The translations under genes and the position numbers were made by a program. From Aptenodytes patagonicus (taxonomy: Eukaryota > Chordata > Aves > Sphenisciformes > Spheniscidae): a stretch of 64,000 bases of DNA. The notes beneath the pieces were generated by a model that was not told where the DNA came from, searched no databases, and worked only from the letters and a program-made list of their open reading frames with translations. The stretch covers positions 108,048,586 through 108,112,585 of the forward strand of contig NC_134949.1 in assembly GCF_965638725.1 (NCBI RefSeq). The letters are read 5' to 3'. Shown here in pieces: positions 1 through 12,700 of the stretch; within the stretch, counting starts at the first letter, position 1, and each line of letters starts with the position of its first letter.

Positions 1-3000
1 GTTAGCTGTGTTACCTAGCAGGGCTTGATCTCTTCTGCTTTCTAGAAGTTTACCAGAATTTCTTCAGAGAGATGCAGGCAGCCTTCATAAAATCCTTCTA
101 TCTAGTTTGCGTGGCCTTGGACTTCACAGAAATCTCTGTGCCTCAGTAAGGTCTGTGGTCTGTTTACATAGATTTGAAGTCCTTTAACCCAGCAAGATTT
201 GCTATGGGCTTGGATTTCCTGCTTACAAGCTCTGCTGGAGTCCCTCTAGTCTTCCTGCTGGCAAAATGAAGGTGTTAACTCAGGTTTTCGGAGCAATTTG
301 TGAATGGAAGGAGAGTTCGTTGCTGAATTTTTGTCTGAGCACTGCTCTGCCTATTGTATAGGCTGTATACAGCTTTCCCCCTGTACCTTTACTTGTCTGT
401 TAGTGGGTTTTTCTGTTTTAAAAGTTTAATCATTTTGGAGCTGGACCTCCTTTGTGGTAGGGACCATACAAGTGCAAAAGAACGGGAACGTTATTAATAA
501 TTAGGAATTCCAGATAATATTGAAGAATTTGAGCAAAAAAACCCCATCTGTTGGGAAATTTGTGAAGAGTTGCCTTTAAGATCACGCAGTCTTACAAATG
601 CTAGTTAACTCAACAACAATAGCAAAACATAAGGTGACATTTTAATGTGTGCTGAATCCAAACGAACTGTTCCAATGTTGACTTTAATTTACATTTTTGA
701 AGAAGCGGGGTTGTACTTTGTGACTATACCCTTTCCTATAGGCCTAGTCACCCTCTGTTAGTATGCCTGTGAGCATTTCTTTTGGTGCTAGAGTTGGCTT
801 TTGAGGAGTCCTTGGTGCTTGCCCGTTTTGACTCTGCACCACCCCTCTGTGTGTGCTAGTACTGCTGCTGGAGCAGCTGTATGCTGAAATGGATCAAGGA
901 ACTGATCTGGATTATAAGTACCCTGGCAAAAAAATGATTATACTTAGCCTGCATCAGTTTGCCAAACTGGTTCACTGTTTGGCCATGCAAATGGTTGTAC
1001 GGGCACATCAGACAGTGTGGTGCAGGGGTGGAAGTAAATATTGGTAGCAGCAGTGTTTTAAGCTGACGTTGCTGCCAAAAGGAATGCTCATCTAACTATA
1101 CACCTAAGAGTCTGCTAAACTTGCTAAATGTTATTTACACCTGTTTGTTACAGCTTCCCTTGCCTGAGAACAGTTCCTTCAGCTTACTTTGGTTTTTTTG
1201 CCAAAAATGTTTCTCATCTCTGAACATATATGCAACGTATAAAAAGAGAAACCCTCTTTAAGAAGCTTTAAACAGGGCAAAAAGAAGAGTATGGTGGTTT
1301 AGCTATGGAAAAGTTTCTGCTGCTTCAAGACTGATGATACAGAACATGTAGTGTAAATTGATGATAGACTATTTAGTGTGGTTGCAATTAAGCAGTGAAA
1401 CTCATACTGTGAGAATCATCAGGAGCAAGCATTCAACAAGAGTTAAAAAGGATCAGATGTCTGTAGGAATATGAAGAATATTCAATTATCGTAATCAGTG
1501 ACAGTAGAAATTTTGGAAGAGGTATTAAGCCTGTGGTCTAAACCTTGATTTTTATTCTGCTCTAACAGATGTGCTTCTATATTGGGAAAGAGAGGGAGGG
1601 AATAGCTTGTTGTGCCTGGGTTTGCTGGGGGGTTCTCGCACACTTCTCTGGAAACTTGATTGAGATCGGTGTGTGAGATGTGCCACTAAACTGCGTAGGC
1701 TTCTGGTTGGATCCTGGTGACCCATCCTGGAATCTGGTCTGAGCTACCAAACTGTGGCTATTGTGAAGAGTGAACTGCTGCTACCTGACTTTTTACTCCT
1801 ACTTCTGTGGGTTGTTCTTACCTGCTCTTCGGCAGAGTCGGATCTCAGCGCTCTGTTTTTGATCTACTTTGACAACACTCATTGAATTTATTTTAAAGAC
1901 TGTTATGAAATTGCAGTTTACTATATCTGAAGAATGAATGTTATCTTTTTAGAGTAGATAGACATACTCCAAGATCCCTTTTTTTCAGACAGACTTAAAA
2001 GCAGGGGTGAGCTTTTCCTTGTTTGGCCTCTGAGAAGGAGCTTGTGGAATAGGGAAGAGAGATGAAAAGTGGAACTGTAAGGTGGTTGGCTTGTTTGTTT
2101 TTAAAGCCTAGGCAGAATCAGTGAAATCCTTTTGAAGGAAGGAAAATGGAAAGTATGCTTTACCAGTGACATAATTTCTTTCAACAAAGCAGGGCTGAGA
2201 GGTAGTGGAGCAATGTCCTCTGAGAGTTCACTGAAAATTGGGTGCTGTAGTCTTGAAAACAATGCTGATTTTAAGTGCTCCTTAGTGGTACGTTCTGTGG
2301 CAAAAAGAGTGTACGATACACGCAATAATTTAACTGCATATAGAATGGAGGGAGAGCTTGCTGCTTTCTGTATTGAGTTCAGAGCAGTTGTGACTCAGGC
2401 ATGGATAGCCATACAGCTGCCTGCTCAACTCCTAGCGTTTGCAATTACTCTGAGCTGGTTGTCCTGTTTTCATGGCTGTTTGGCCTCTTAAGAAAGCAGT
2501 GCCACTGTATTCTTGCTACTTAGCTTTCTGGTGGGGCTGTCTGCATAGTAGCAGAGCAAGGGAGCTTTAAATCGCTGACCCATCTTGTCTCTGGATGGTC
2601 TCCATGTGCCTGTTGTTGTCCTCTATGCCTTCTGAACAAAGGGTGCAGATATCTGTTTTACCTTATCAGTAGGGCAGCTGGGACCCATGGGCTTTTTTAA
2701 ACACAGGTTAGATTGGATTTGGTGATGAACTTGAGAACAGAACCTGGCTCTTACCATGCCTGCGATTTATCTACTCGACCATGTTATTTATGCTCTACAA
2801 ATTGCTTTAAATCTGTAAGTCTGCTCGTGTATGTTGCATGAAGCCATCTTTGCCACCTTTGCAGTGTGTATAGAATTATGCAAAACCTGAAGGAAAATTC
2901 TGGTTTAGTGCTTCACTGATAAAAACACCAGGTAACAAGCAGTAGACCCTTTTTCAGGTTGCTCAGAGCTATGCTCTCTGCATTTTGCTAAACTGACTTC

Positions 3001-3569
3001 TTCAGGTGTCTTGATATCGCTGTTCCACTGCCTGTGAAATGGCAGTATTTTATCTGTGTACCAATCTGGTTTTGTTTGAGGATTGATTAGAAATGTATTT
3101 GCAGTGTAATATAAAACAAAGTGTAGCCTGTTGAGGTGAGCAGCCACAGTTTCTACAGTGAGAGCTGTTACGATGGAGAGTTTAGGCAGTCTTCATGTAT
3201 GGAGAAGCTCTTCTCGGAACTTTTGCTAGCGGAATTGAACTTTTCCACCGCATTTTATATATATGTATGAGAAGGGAGTAAAGAACTTCAGGCCAAAATG
3301 GCTTGACAGCTTGTTAGCAAGAAAATACTTTCTTCTGTCTTTTAAGAAAAAATAAATATATATATAAAAAAAAAATTAACCGTCTTGTGGTTGGGGATAG
3401 AAAGTTGAAACTGTCAGGCAAATAGCCACCATCCAGCAGAAATGCTTCTGAATATTCTTGTGAAAGCTAGCTTTGATTTGACAGTTATGAGTCTTTGAAA
3501 ATAGCGCTCTGTTTATACAGTGCAGTAAATACTTTGAAGTACATTAGGCTTTGCTGTACATGCGTGGCT

Positions 3570-3613
3570 AACTAGAAGAATATTAAACACGAACTAGAAG
3601 AATATTAAGCGCG
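3570..3613. repeat. 22-bp tandem duplication
   Basis: Two adjacent 22-nt units, 3570-3591 and 3592-3613, share the core AACTAGAAGAATATTAA and differ only near their ends (ACACG versus GCGCG). This looks like a recent local duplication by replication slippage. No function is implied. Confidence 0.85.
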
Positions 3614-4770
3614 TACATCTTGTGTTGAGTGAGGGAGGATCCCGCAGCAATTGGAATTGCATGCTCTTCATACTTTTATAAGATCATGTCAAAGCAGTAG
3701 ATCTGATAATAGACCTGATTATACAATTGCTTAATTTCTTGTCAAAATAACATTTTCACATGCAGTGTTTTGAGCTCTTTTAGGTGACCTCATGTTACTT
3801 ATCAAATGTCAGTTTTTCATCCCAGCAGCTTTGATATAATCATGTAGCATCGTGGAGTACTGTGTACATGCAGTCTTCGCTTGCTGGAGTTCTTTGAAGT
3901 GCCTTACTCCTTAGAAGAGTCATTGCTCTGTTGAAGATCCTACATTTAATGACTAGGAAACCAGTATACGGAAGTACTACACTGTGTTGCTAAAGGTCGT
4001 GCTACATCTAACATGCCTAATGTGGTTCTAAAAGCAAAGAAATGAGAGGTTCAATGCACCAGGAACGCATACCCCTTGACACACATCTTACCCAGCAGTA
4101 AGCTGCATGGGTTATAGTAATTCTTCAGCTCTGCCCCTGTGGGAATGCCTGCTTTGCAGTGCTGAGCTCCCCAGGTGTGAGTGCTTGGTGCTATGAAACA
4201 GCAGGAGGGCTCGTGTAAGGGAGAAGAGCAGAGGGATAGCTGGTGGTGACAGTCCTGAACGAAAACTGGTCTCACGGGCAGTGCTGGAAGGTAGCAATGC
4301 TTAGGGGAGCCGTGAAAAACCGCTCATGTGGGATGAGAGAGAGAGACCAGACACCTGTTAAGGTGAAGGTTAACGTGAAGGAAGGTGTGTGGGTCGCCCC
4401 CAGCAATTATGACAGGCGTCGTGTGTGACATCCCCTTGCGCAGCATACTGGGGAATTACTGCTTGCTGTAACATTGGGTTTTCCTCGGAGGAGGTCTGTC
4501 CTGTATGGACCCATCCCAGCCCCACTTAGCTTACAAAAACTGACAAGAATGCAGCCTGAGGAGTTACACCTCAGGACTGTTTCTTATCTTTCATTCTGGA
4601 AGCCTAGTGAAGAGATGCTGAAATGAAAAGAAAAAGCGCTTGTTTTTTTCTGTGCTGAACTGATAGGTGGCTTATTTCTCGCAAGCCTTCTGCTTAAACA
4701 GTGTGGTGTTACTACATGTTGAAGAACAAACTGGTGTCTCCTCGGTCCTGTCTTCCCATCCATGATTTCT

Positions 4771-4856
4771 GATTTTTTTTTTTTTTTTTTTTTTTTGTCC
4801 TCCCCCTCTCCACAGATCAGTTTCTGAAGAATGGGCTGCTGGCAAGCTTGATACAG
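4771..4856 (+). other. Candidate non-coding exon with strong 3' splice site
   Basis: A long uninterrupted T tract followed by CCTCCCCCTCTCCACAG makes a textbook polypyrimidine tract and 3' splice site ending at 4815. A GT donor (CAG|GTGTCT) follows at 4857, so a 41-nt exon 4816-4856 is possible. It has no coding potential of note and would fit a BCL9 5' UTR exon on the same strand. The donor is only moderately good, and cryptic sites of this quality are common in introns, so this is a guess that transcript data must settle. Confidence 0.25.
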
Positions 4857-5257
4857 GTGTCTTTTACCTATGGTTGTTCATGCTGATGTCCGTATTTAAA
4901 TTTTAGAAAAAATAAAACCAGAGAAGTAAGGGAAAAGAGATCACCTCTGGCTCTGAACACATTACCTACTTCCTGAAAAGTAGATGAAGTTTTGACAGAA
5001 GGCAAAGCTATGAAAGCAGCCCGTGGAAAGCTCTAGCGTTATCCACCAGACTCCTGCATGTAATGCTGACTGATGCTGGGGCTGTTAACTGCTAACATGA
5101 TGTAGTAAGCTGCAGAAGCCTGTCATATATTAGGGAAATACTGTTAAAACATTTCTTGAAAAATCCCTTATTGCTAGAGCTTTTGATCTTTATCAGTGTT
5201 AACAATAGTAGGAACTCTAGAGCAGACAGGCTGCTGCTAAGGTAAGTGATGCTCCAC

Positions 5258-5278
5258 GTAAACTCTTTAAGAGTTTAC
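5258..5278. repeat. Perfect 10-bp-arm palindrome
   Basis: GTAAACTCTT and its exact reverse complement AAGAGTTTAC flank a single T. The arms stop pairing immediately outside. It could form a small cruciform, or be a dyad binding site or the end of an old DNA transposon. Nothing nearby decides between these. Confidence 0.8.
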
Positions 5279-5390
5279 ATTACTCCAGTCGTAATGTACA
5301 TAGACTGCTCCCAGCATTGCTAACATAGGTGGAGCTGAACCAATGTTGGCAGCTGCGCTGGAGTACGCCGAGGCTGAGCTGAGGTAAGCG

Positions 5391-5398
5391 TGACGTCA
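5391..5398. promoter_or_regulatory. Consensus cAMP response element (TGACGTCA)
   Basis: The full palindromic CRE octamer, the binding site of the CREB/ATF family, is present. It sits in a short CpG-containing patch (about 5360-5520, with GCGCGC and several ACGC motifs), whereas the surrounding intron is CpG-poor. This could be an intronic enhancer or minor promoter for BCL9, but a single octamer also occurs by chance. Confidence 0.35.
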
Positions 5399-8300
5399 TG
5401 GCGCGCTACGGGTTACGCCACAGCATGCCTAACGCCCTGGCAGCAGTCTGGCCAACCTGCACCTGCAAATGCCACTAACGCTGGCGAAGCTGAAAAGGTG
5501 TGAGCAGCAAGGGGAAGCGTTCATAGCATTCCTGTACAGAAGCGGATAGTTGTAGCTTAGGCTTTGGGGTGTTTTAGGGTTTTTCTTTTGGCTTTTTTCC
5601 CCAAACTGATTTCTGGAACGGTGTCAGAATTTGCCAAGAGGTTGTTCTAGTCCCAGGTGGACCAAGTAGTTCAAGGTTTTTGGTTTTGTTTTGGTTTTTT
5701 TTTTTACATAATAGCAGCTGGGAAATTGAAAGGGACTTCAAGTGTCTGGCTGTTTACACCTTGAATCTGCTCACCAGTATCTGTCTCCTCCATTACTTTG
5801 GGGCAGGAGTTGTGAAAAGAGTTGTACAAAATCAGAAACTGTCTAGGACAGCCATTCATCCCCATTGTATTAAAAACACACTGAAGTGTTGTTAGATGCA
5901 CTAAAAATAAAGTTCAATGGACATGTAGTTGTCTTTTTGTCAAAAAGTGTTAGTGTTACTCACAGCTTTTAAAAGTGATGGTTTTGAGTGTAGCGAACAA
6001 CGTGCCTGTTGCAAAAGATTATTTTAGAATGATTTCTGTAAATACCTAAAAAGAATAATTACTTAAACAGCCTTTACATCATGGCTACTGTTGGTTATCC
6101 ATTTGCTTGTCAGAAGGAGGAAGGAAGAGAATAGTCGGCGGAGATACCATTGTCTGAGAGCAGGGGATGGTTACATGAGAAATGTCATAAAACACTTTAT
6201 TCTGTGAGCCTTCAGGTTTGTATTGTGCTTTGTCAGTGATTGTCTTGACTACACTTTTTAAGGACGGAGAGCAAAAGGTTGGACTTTCTGCGGCTGTCCC
6301 TGTTTTGAATGGACTTCAGGAGAGCCTGGTTCTTTGGGAAATGTCCATGTGTGTGGTGATAGGAGCTGGGGCGAAAAAGCGTGGGAGGAAGAGTATCTGC
6401 ACTGTCTTACTCAAGATATGTAGATGGGCAGGCACAGGTAGGCTCAGCGGAGCTACATTTGTATGACCATGCATACCAAATTTGCACAGGGGTGATTAAG
6501 TATATTCTTCGAGTTTCTGGGATGTTTATCCTGTGGTCCTAAATTCTTAAATTAATCTGAGCTATTCGAAGGAACTTCTCTTCCTTGTAATGGCATAGAG
6601 TCTTGCCCGCTCTTTCCCTGTCAAGGTGCTTGTAGGTCATCAAGGTGTTAATTTTAATTGAGCCTATCTTTGCTCAGCCCCTTTCTCTGTGCTTCAAGGC
6701 ATAGAGTTAGTTGCGGGCAATAACCTGCCCGTGTTTTAGAGGTTGACGGAGAGGTGCATGCACACTGTGTATACAAGAGGAGTTATTTTCTCTGTGGAGG
6801 TTGTAACGAGCCTGGTGAAGATTATGTAGTCCCCACATTCATGTAGCAAAATGAGTTTAGGTGACAAATTCTCGATTCTTCTTTTGATTGAGAGTCACTT
6901 CTGGTACAAGACCATGAGCAAAGAGGTAATGCTGTACAGACTTGGGATTAGCAGTGGTTTCTCTGACGTGCATAAGGAGGAATTCTTGGCTTTGGGAAAC
7001 TGTGAGGACTTTGCATATGCCATCGTTTTTTACTGCCAAGACATAAATGTAGAAAAGTCCATGCTGTTTCAGAGTAAGTTAGGACCATCTAGAAATTGGT
7101 GACTGGCTGCGGGTTGCTATCTAATCAGCTTAATATTAACAAGTTAGCTCTTCATGTTGAGAAAATGATTTATAAGTAAATGGGATTTGTGGCTTACTAT
7201 GGAATGACAGAACATGGTATTTTACCCAAAACAGCTGCTGATTTGGGGAGAGTATGGTCCGTGTACCATATGAGGTGCCCCTGGTGCAAGGGGCCACTGC
7301 CTTTCCGGCAGATGGAGCACATGAGCAAATCAGCTGAAAGTCTACTGTGTGATAACTGTGTAGTTTGATTAAAGGATGAGGTCTGCAAACCCTGCAATGG
7401 AAAGAGCTGGGACAGTAAGTAGTCAGGCCATCTACTGATGACTTGCTTGAACAAGCAGAGTTGTACTGTGTCCAGATGACATGCGTATTGATACTGTGTC
7501 TTTAGCCCCAGCAGTTCTTTAGGTACCTGATGTGTTTTCCGCCCTTGTTTAAGAAAAAGAGCAGAGGGACCTGGTAGGAGAAGGATGCAAGTGTGTTTGA
7601 ACAACCAGCTTAAGCCTATCCATGCCTGTGCCATCAGTCACTGCTGCCTCCTTTGTGCCAGCACCAGTGAGCATGTGGCCACCTGGTTGGCTGAAACAGG
7701 AAGCTTGTCTCCTGAAAATTAATCATATCTTATCTAGAGTTAGTTTTCAGCTGGGTCACAAGTGCTAGTGATGGCTGGAAGGGATAGAGTTGGATAGACT
7801 TAGGCTGGTTGAAGTTGCTCTCCTGGGTCCAGCACACACTTGGTGTGCGGAAGGTACGGCAACGTTTTTGACAAACCTATTTGAATGCTGGTGGGTCCAA
7901 TGCTAGTTGTATTACAAGCACATGCTTTATGCTTTCATGGGAAAGGATGAGGAGGACAGCTTTTTGCTAAGAGGTAGGGGCAGATTTAAAGGTGTTGTTA
8001 AAAGCCCTTAGTAGGGGCCATATCTAGAAATCTGGAGTCAGTCAAGGGATTGAAGTGTCCAGTGTCACTGTATCCTCAAGTGTCACGGGGAGATGTGTGG
8101 GGTGTAGAATAATCATGTCAATTTATCTATTTGCTTTTACTTTTATATGATCTTAAGGGATTCTGACAGTTCAATAAAAGCATTGAATAACACTTCCTGT
8201 GTCGTCCTTGTTTCCCAGTTGCACTCTTTATCAATGAGGTGTGTAATCAAGTATTTTATTAAACAGTAGCTTATTAAAAAGTAACATGCAGTTCAGCTGC

Positions 8301-9717
8301 AAGTGTGCGAAATAAGCAAGTGCTTAACAAAACTGGTAAGTGCAGCATGTGGTGAAAACCAGTGGTAGCTCTTGGGGATGTCTTGGGTGTCATGGAGTCA
8401 CCTTTTGCCAGTGTAGCTGTTCTCTCTCTTATGTGGTTGAATGAGGGTCGGAGAAATAGGATGTGCCCTTCCCAGTAAAATTGCGCTGAAGGAGCGCGTC
8501 GGTTGATTCATTGCCTTACCCCATCTCTCCAGTTGCACAGGGAATCCACCGGTGGATGCACATGCGGAGGTTTGCTTCCTGGTGGCTGTCAGGATGAGCA
8601 GTTGCTCAAACAGCTCCTGCTGCTGCTGTTCTTGGTCCCTCCTGAAGCTGCTGCTCTTCCCGGAGCAGTCTCTTACTCCGCTCTCTCTCTTCTTTCTCTC
8701 CCACTCCACTACCACAGCTACAATTCAGGGTGCTGGCTCAGCTTGTGTTCAAAGTCATCGTTTGTTTTCTGTAGCAGCAGGTCCCTAGCCTTTTTTCTTT
8801 TTCCATGCTGGCTTTGGGCTCTCACCACCCTCAGTCCAGCACAGACTGACAGTCTCAGAAAGGCCATGGGGAAAAAAGAAGTGTGCTCTTTCTTGTACAC
8901 AGAGAAAGAGATTTCTTGCCTTTAATGCTCCGTGTCACAGTAAGGGCACAAGTTTGATACTTTTATCTACTTGGTATGCCTTTATTTCATCTCTCCACAT
9001 TCTTCTTCTCAAAGAGGGAGAAAAGACTGAAGTGAATCAGTGATAACTGCAGCTGTTCCTGCTGAAGCAGCCATAATGCTGTACACCTTCTAGTACCTGA
9101 CCACTTGTCACTATCAAGCTTCTGTGGTTTAAGGGCATGAAGGAGGAATAAGCTAGTTTGGACCTTTTTTCCCTTCTGTTTGCAGTACAATAATATGGTG
9201 GCTACTTCATAGAAGTACAGGGATGGTTCATGAATAAGTTGCCAAAAGGTAAGCTAAGGTGTGCATTTGTGTCTTGTTAATTATTCTGTGGTAGCTGCTT
9301 GTGTATGGGCTCTCACCCTTTTGCTCTTAAATTCACCGTGAAGCAAGCTGTCTTGCGCTGACTGTGGGCTAGGACCGTGCAGGTGAGCAGCAGAGATGGT
9401 AAACTAGGGGATGAAATTACATTGCAATAACTTCGCTGGGTAGCCTTAAAGATAGATCTTGTCTGATCAGTTGTGTCCCTCCTGCAGTCCTGAGCTATGG
9501 TCTGTAAGGCTGCCCTTGCTCCGGTGCTTTGCCAAGTTGAACTTGAATGTTTCAAGCAATAGAGCCCCAGTCGTTTGCTGTGATAGATTCTCTGCATCCT
9601 GATGCGTGCTGGTGTTCACATGTTTTCCCTTTCAAGGGAAAAGGTGATTTTTGTTGCTGCTTTGATAGAGGTGTGTCAGTATTGGCACTGGCATGGCTTA
9701 GCCTGTATTGTTTCGTT

Positions 9718-9738
9718 GGGTGGGGTGGGGGAAAGGGG
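9718..9738 (+). other. G-quadruplex motif
   Basis: Four runs of three to five G separated by one, one and three bases (GGG-T-GGGG-T-GGGGG-AAA-GGGG) match the usual quadruplex pattern with very short loops. It lies on the sense strand of presumed BCL9 5' intron. Confidence 0.6.
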
Positions 9739-12700
9739 AGAGGAGATATAACTGGGTAATTGGATTCAGGGATGATTGTGCTGCTGTGGTAGGTTTTACT
9801 GGATGAAGCAGCTTGTTGCGATAGGTGTTTGTTTCAGCTTCTGTCTGCAGGTGTGACTTGGCTAGATAAAGATGGTCTATCATGTTGATGATTTCATTGT
9901 TTGATTTGGCTGGACTGGGTGGAGAATGTAGCTGCATTGTTTGGGACTAGCTTTGTAGTTTGGTTTTGTTGAAGTGGATTACATGGCAGCACATTGCTAC
10001 ATTATTAAGGTGAAGCTGCAGCAGATAATAGTTGGAGAATGTTGGAGGGAAGAGAATATGCACAGGGTTTCACAATGCGTAACTAATTGAGCCTCGTAAC
10101 AGCTCCTGTGTTCCTGTTGGGAGATCTGGTCAGCAGAATGCATTGGGATTACACAGAAAACCTCTGGTAGTGATTTCAGTTTGCAGTCGTACTTTAACTG
10201 CAAGGCTGTCCGTGCTGTGTAAATAGCTGAGAGTGCTCTGAGAGACCACGCTGGCCCCGACAGTGTGAATGTTGTCTGGATTCATACTGTTCTTGCAGCC
10301 TCTCCAGTTTTCACAGTGGGTAAGGGAGAAGCTGGCAGGTAGCTGCTCTGTCTTTCTTTACTGACCTCAAATTTACTACTGAGCTGTGCCTCAGAGTCCA
10401 CGTTTCCTTGTATTACAGAACTTTCAGGCACTTAAACTTGCTTTAACGTGTGAGTGAACATTAACTGATTCAGGGTTGTCTCCATTACTGAAAGTGGGGC
10501 TGATGGGTTCTTGGGCCATGAACTCTTTTGGCCTTATAGGATATAACCGTAGTGCAAGGTGGGGCTAACCCCTCTATCCTGGGCAAACTTGCAGTATGCC
10601 TTACTTGGGAAGGTTTGCAGTTGTATTCCCTTCTCCCTGTAGTGTAGCACAATGATGTGAAGTTGGAGCTGCCAGAACAGTAGATAGTGCTTCTTCCCTC
10701 TAAAACCGGCCTGGTTTTCCCCTAGATATGGCTGAGCGATTGCCTGGCTTTACCTGATGCTTGATGTTTTTATTTATATCTTGTCTGGCTGTGGAGGAGG
10801 TTGTATATGCGAAGCACAACTTGGCAGAAGTTGCTGGGCTCGTAATGAGGGAAAGGTGAGCCTTTGAAGAGAGATGGGTGCAGAGAAGGGGAGGTTACAT
10901 GTCCGAGCTTTGTGCCAGCTTCTCTAAGCACAGATGAGCTCATGGGAATCCAGCTAGCTCAAATGTGGGAGTGCTAAAGCAGGTCTGACCTATTTCCCCT
11001 CCATGTGCAGCACGCATCTTCAGACTCTTCCAGTCTGGTGGTGGCTTTTTTGGCGCTGACAAATCTTGCCAGTCTGAGCAGAGGCTTCCCCTTGTCAGTG
11101 GTTCAGAGCAAGTTTTGATTCCTCTGCTTCTGTGGCTGGATGCATGGGAGGGACGCACAGCTTGGCTGTGCATTCTTGCTGGTGAAACTCTTCCTCTCCT
11201 TTTTCCAGGTGATCTTTTCTTGTGAGACAAGTGGTTTGCAACTCATGGCCTCCACAATGAGTACTGCCGTGTCGTGACACCAGGGGTCTTGGTAAGCTAC
11301 TTGTTGGAAAGGCAAGAACCGTATCTCCACAAATGTGGATCCATCTCTTTTGTCTCTGCAGCTGAGGTTTTACGTCATTTTAAGCCATCCAAACTGTAAG
11401 CTGCAGCCAAGTGGGGTGAAGCTACTTTTCACCTGTTCTCACGTCTTCCTTTGAGCTCACAGTGGCACTGATGTGGTTACATGATCAACCAGATCAGGGG
11501 ACTGATCCAGCTGAATAGAGATTTCTGCTGTTTCCCTTGGGTTAGTTCCCAGTCAGATCTTTTCCCGATCTGGTCAGGAAGAGAGGTGGTAAGAATGAGT
11601 AGATAGTTGAACCATCCCTTTTCCCTGCAGCCATTGCCTGGTATACCTTAAAGCAATCCTGAAAATACAGCCTTCCATATAGCTTGCCAAAATGTCTTAA
11701 AAAGTGGCTTGACCATTCACTGTCATGACCCTACCTCTAATTTCAGAGCAATGATAAAGTCTTTGCTATGGCAGGCAGACTCCAGTTGCAAAAATACATT
11801 TCTCTAGAGCTTTTCCATTATTGGACCCTAGATTCCCAGACATATGTATGTTAGAAGTGCATTTAGAAAAATCATGAGGCATTCCATTTCACATTATAAA
11901 AGATGGTACGTTCCCAGTGTGCAGAAATGAGAAGCGGAGGAAGTTGAGTTGCTGTTGTTCCACCAATGAATATATTGATGTATCCTTTATAGCTCTCTCT
12001 GGTAACAAGAAGTTTAAACTGAGATTGGAAAATACAGTTCCCTTGCAGACCATATAAATTCTAATAGATGGAAGATACATGTATATAGGTTAATAAAAAA
12101 GTAAGGTTAAGAAATTGGAGAGGTTCCCCCCCCCCCGTGAAGTATTTGAAAGTTTGGTGATGTCAGAAATATTGTGCAGCCAGTGTGATCCTGATTCTGT
12201 TCTTCATGTTTTCTCATTGCACTGTGCAGACTGGGAGTCTGAGAAAATTCTCATCTTGCAATAAAAGGTAACATGACAATGCATAAATATCAAAAGTGGA
12301 AAAGCAGAGGATGAAACAACTAGAATACTTAAGTTCATTGCGCAGGCAACCGCATTCTGCTTTTAGCATTGAGCTCTGCTCACTTTAATGCTATCGTTTC
12401 TTTTTTCTTTTTTACCTGAAATTCACCGTGTTTTCAGTCACACCTTCACCTTAAGTGGGGACCCTGAAGTGTCACTGAGTTCCACTGACTTTTACAGATG
12501 CATAAATCTCTTTTCAAAAGTGGAGTTGGGCGCTATTGATAATGTTACGGTTTTGTTGTCAGAACAGACATAGGACCCAAATTTGCATGCAAAGATGGTA
12601 AAATTTAGATACTTGTGAAGATGTTCTCTCTTGTCTTTAATGTATCTGTATAGCACCAGCTCCCAATTACAGCATGATAGTAGTAAGAATAGTAATAGAT

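Noticed and set aside
7197-7634. 145-codon minus-strand frame
   Set aside because: No recognisable motif; it overlaps a plus-strand frame (7180-7368), and composition is ordinary for non-coding DNA.
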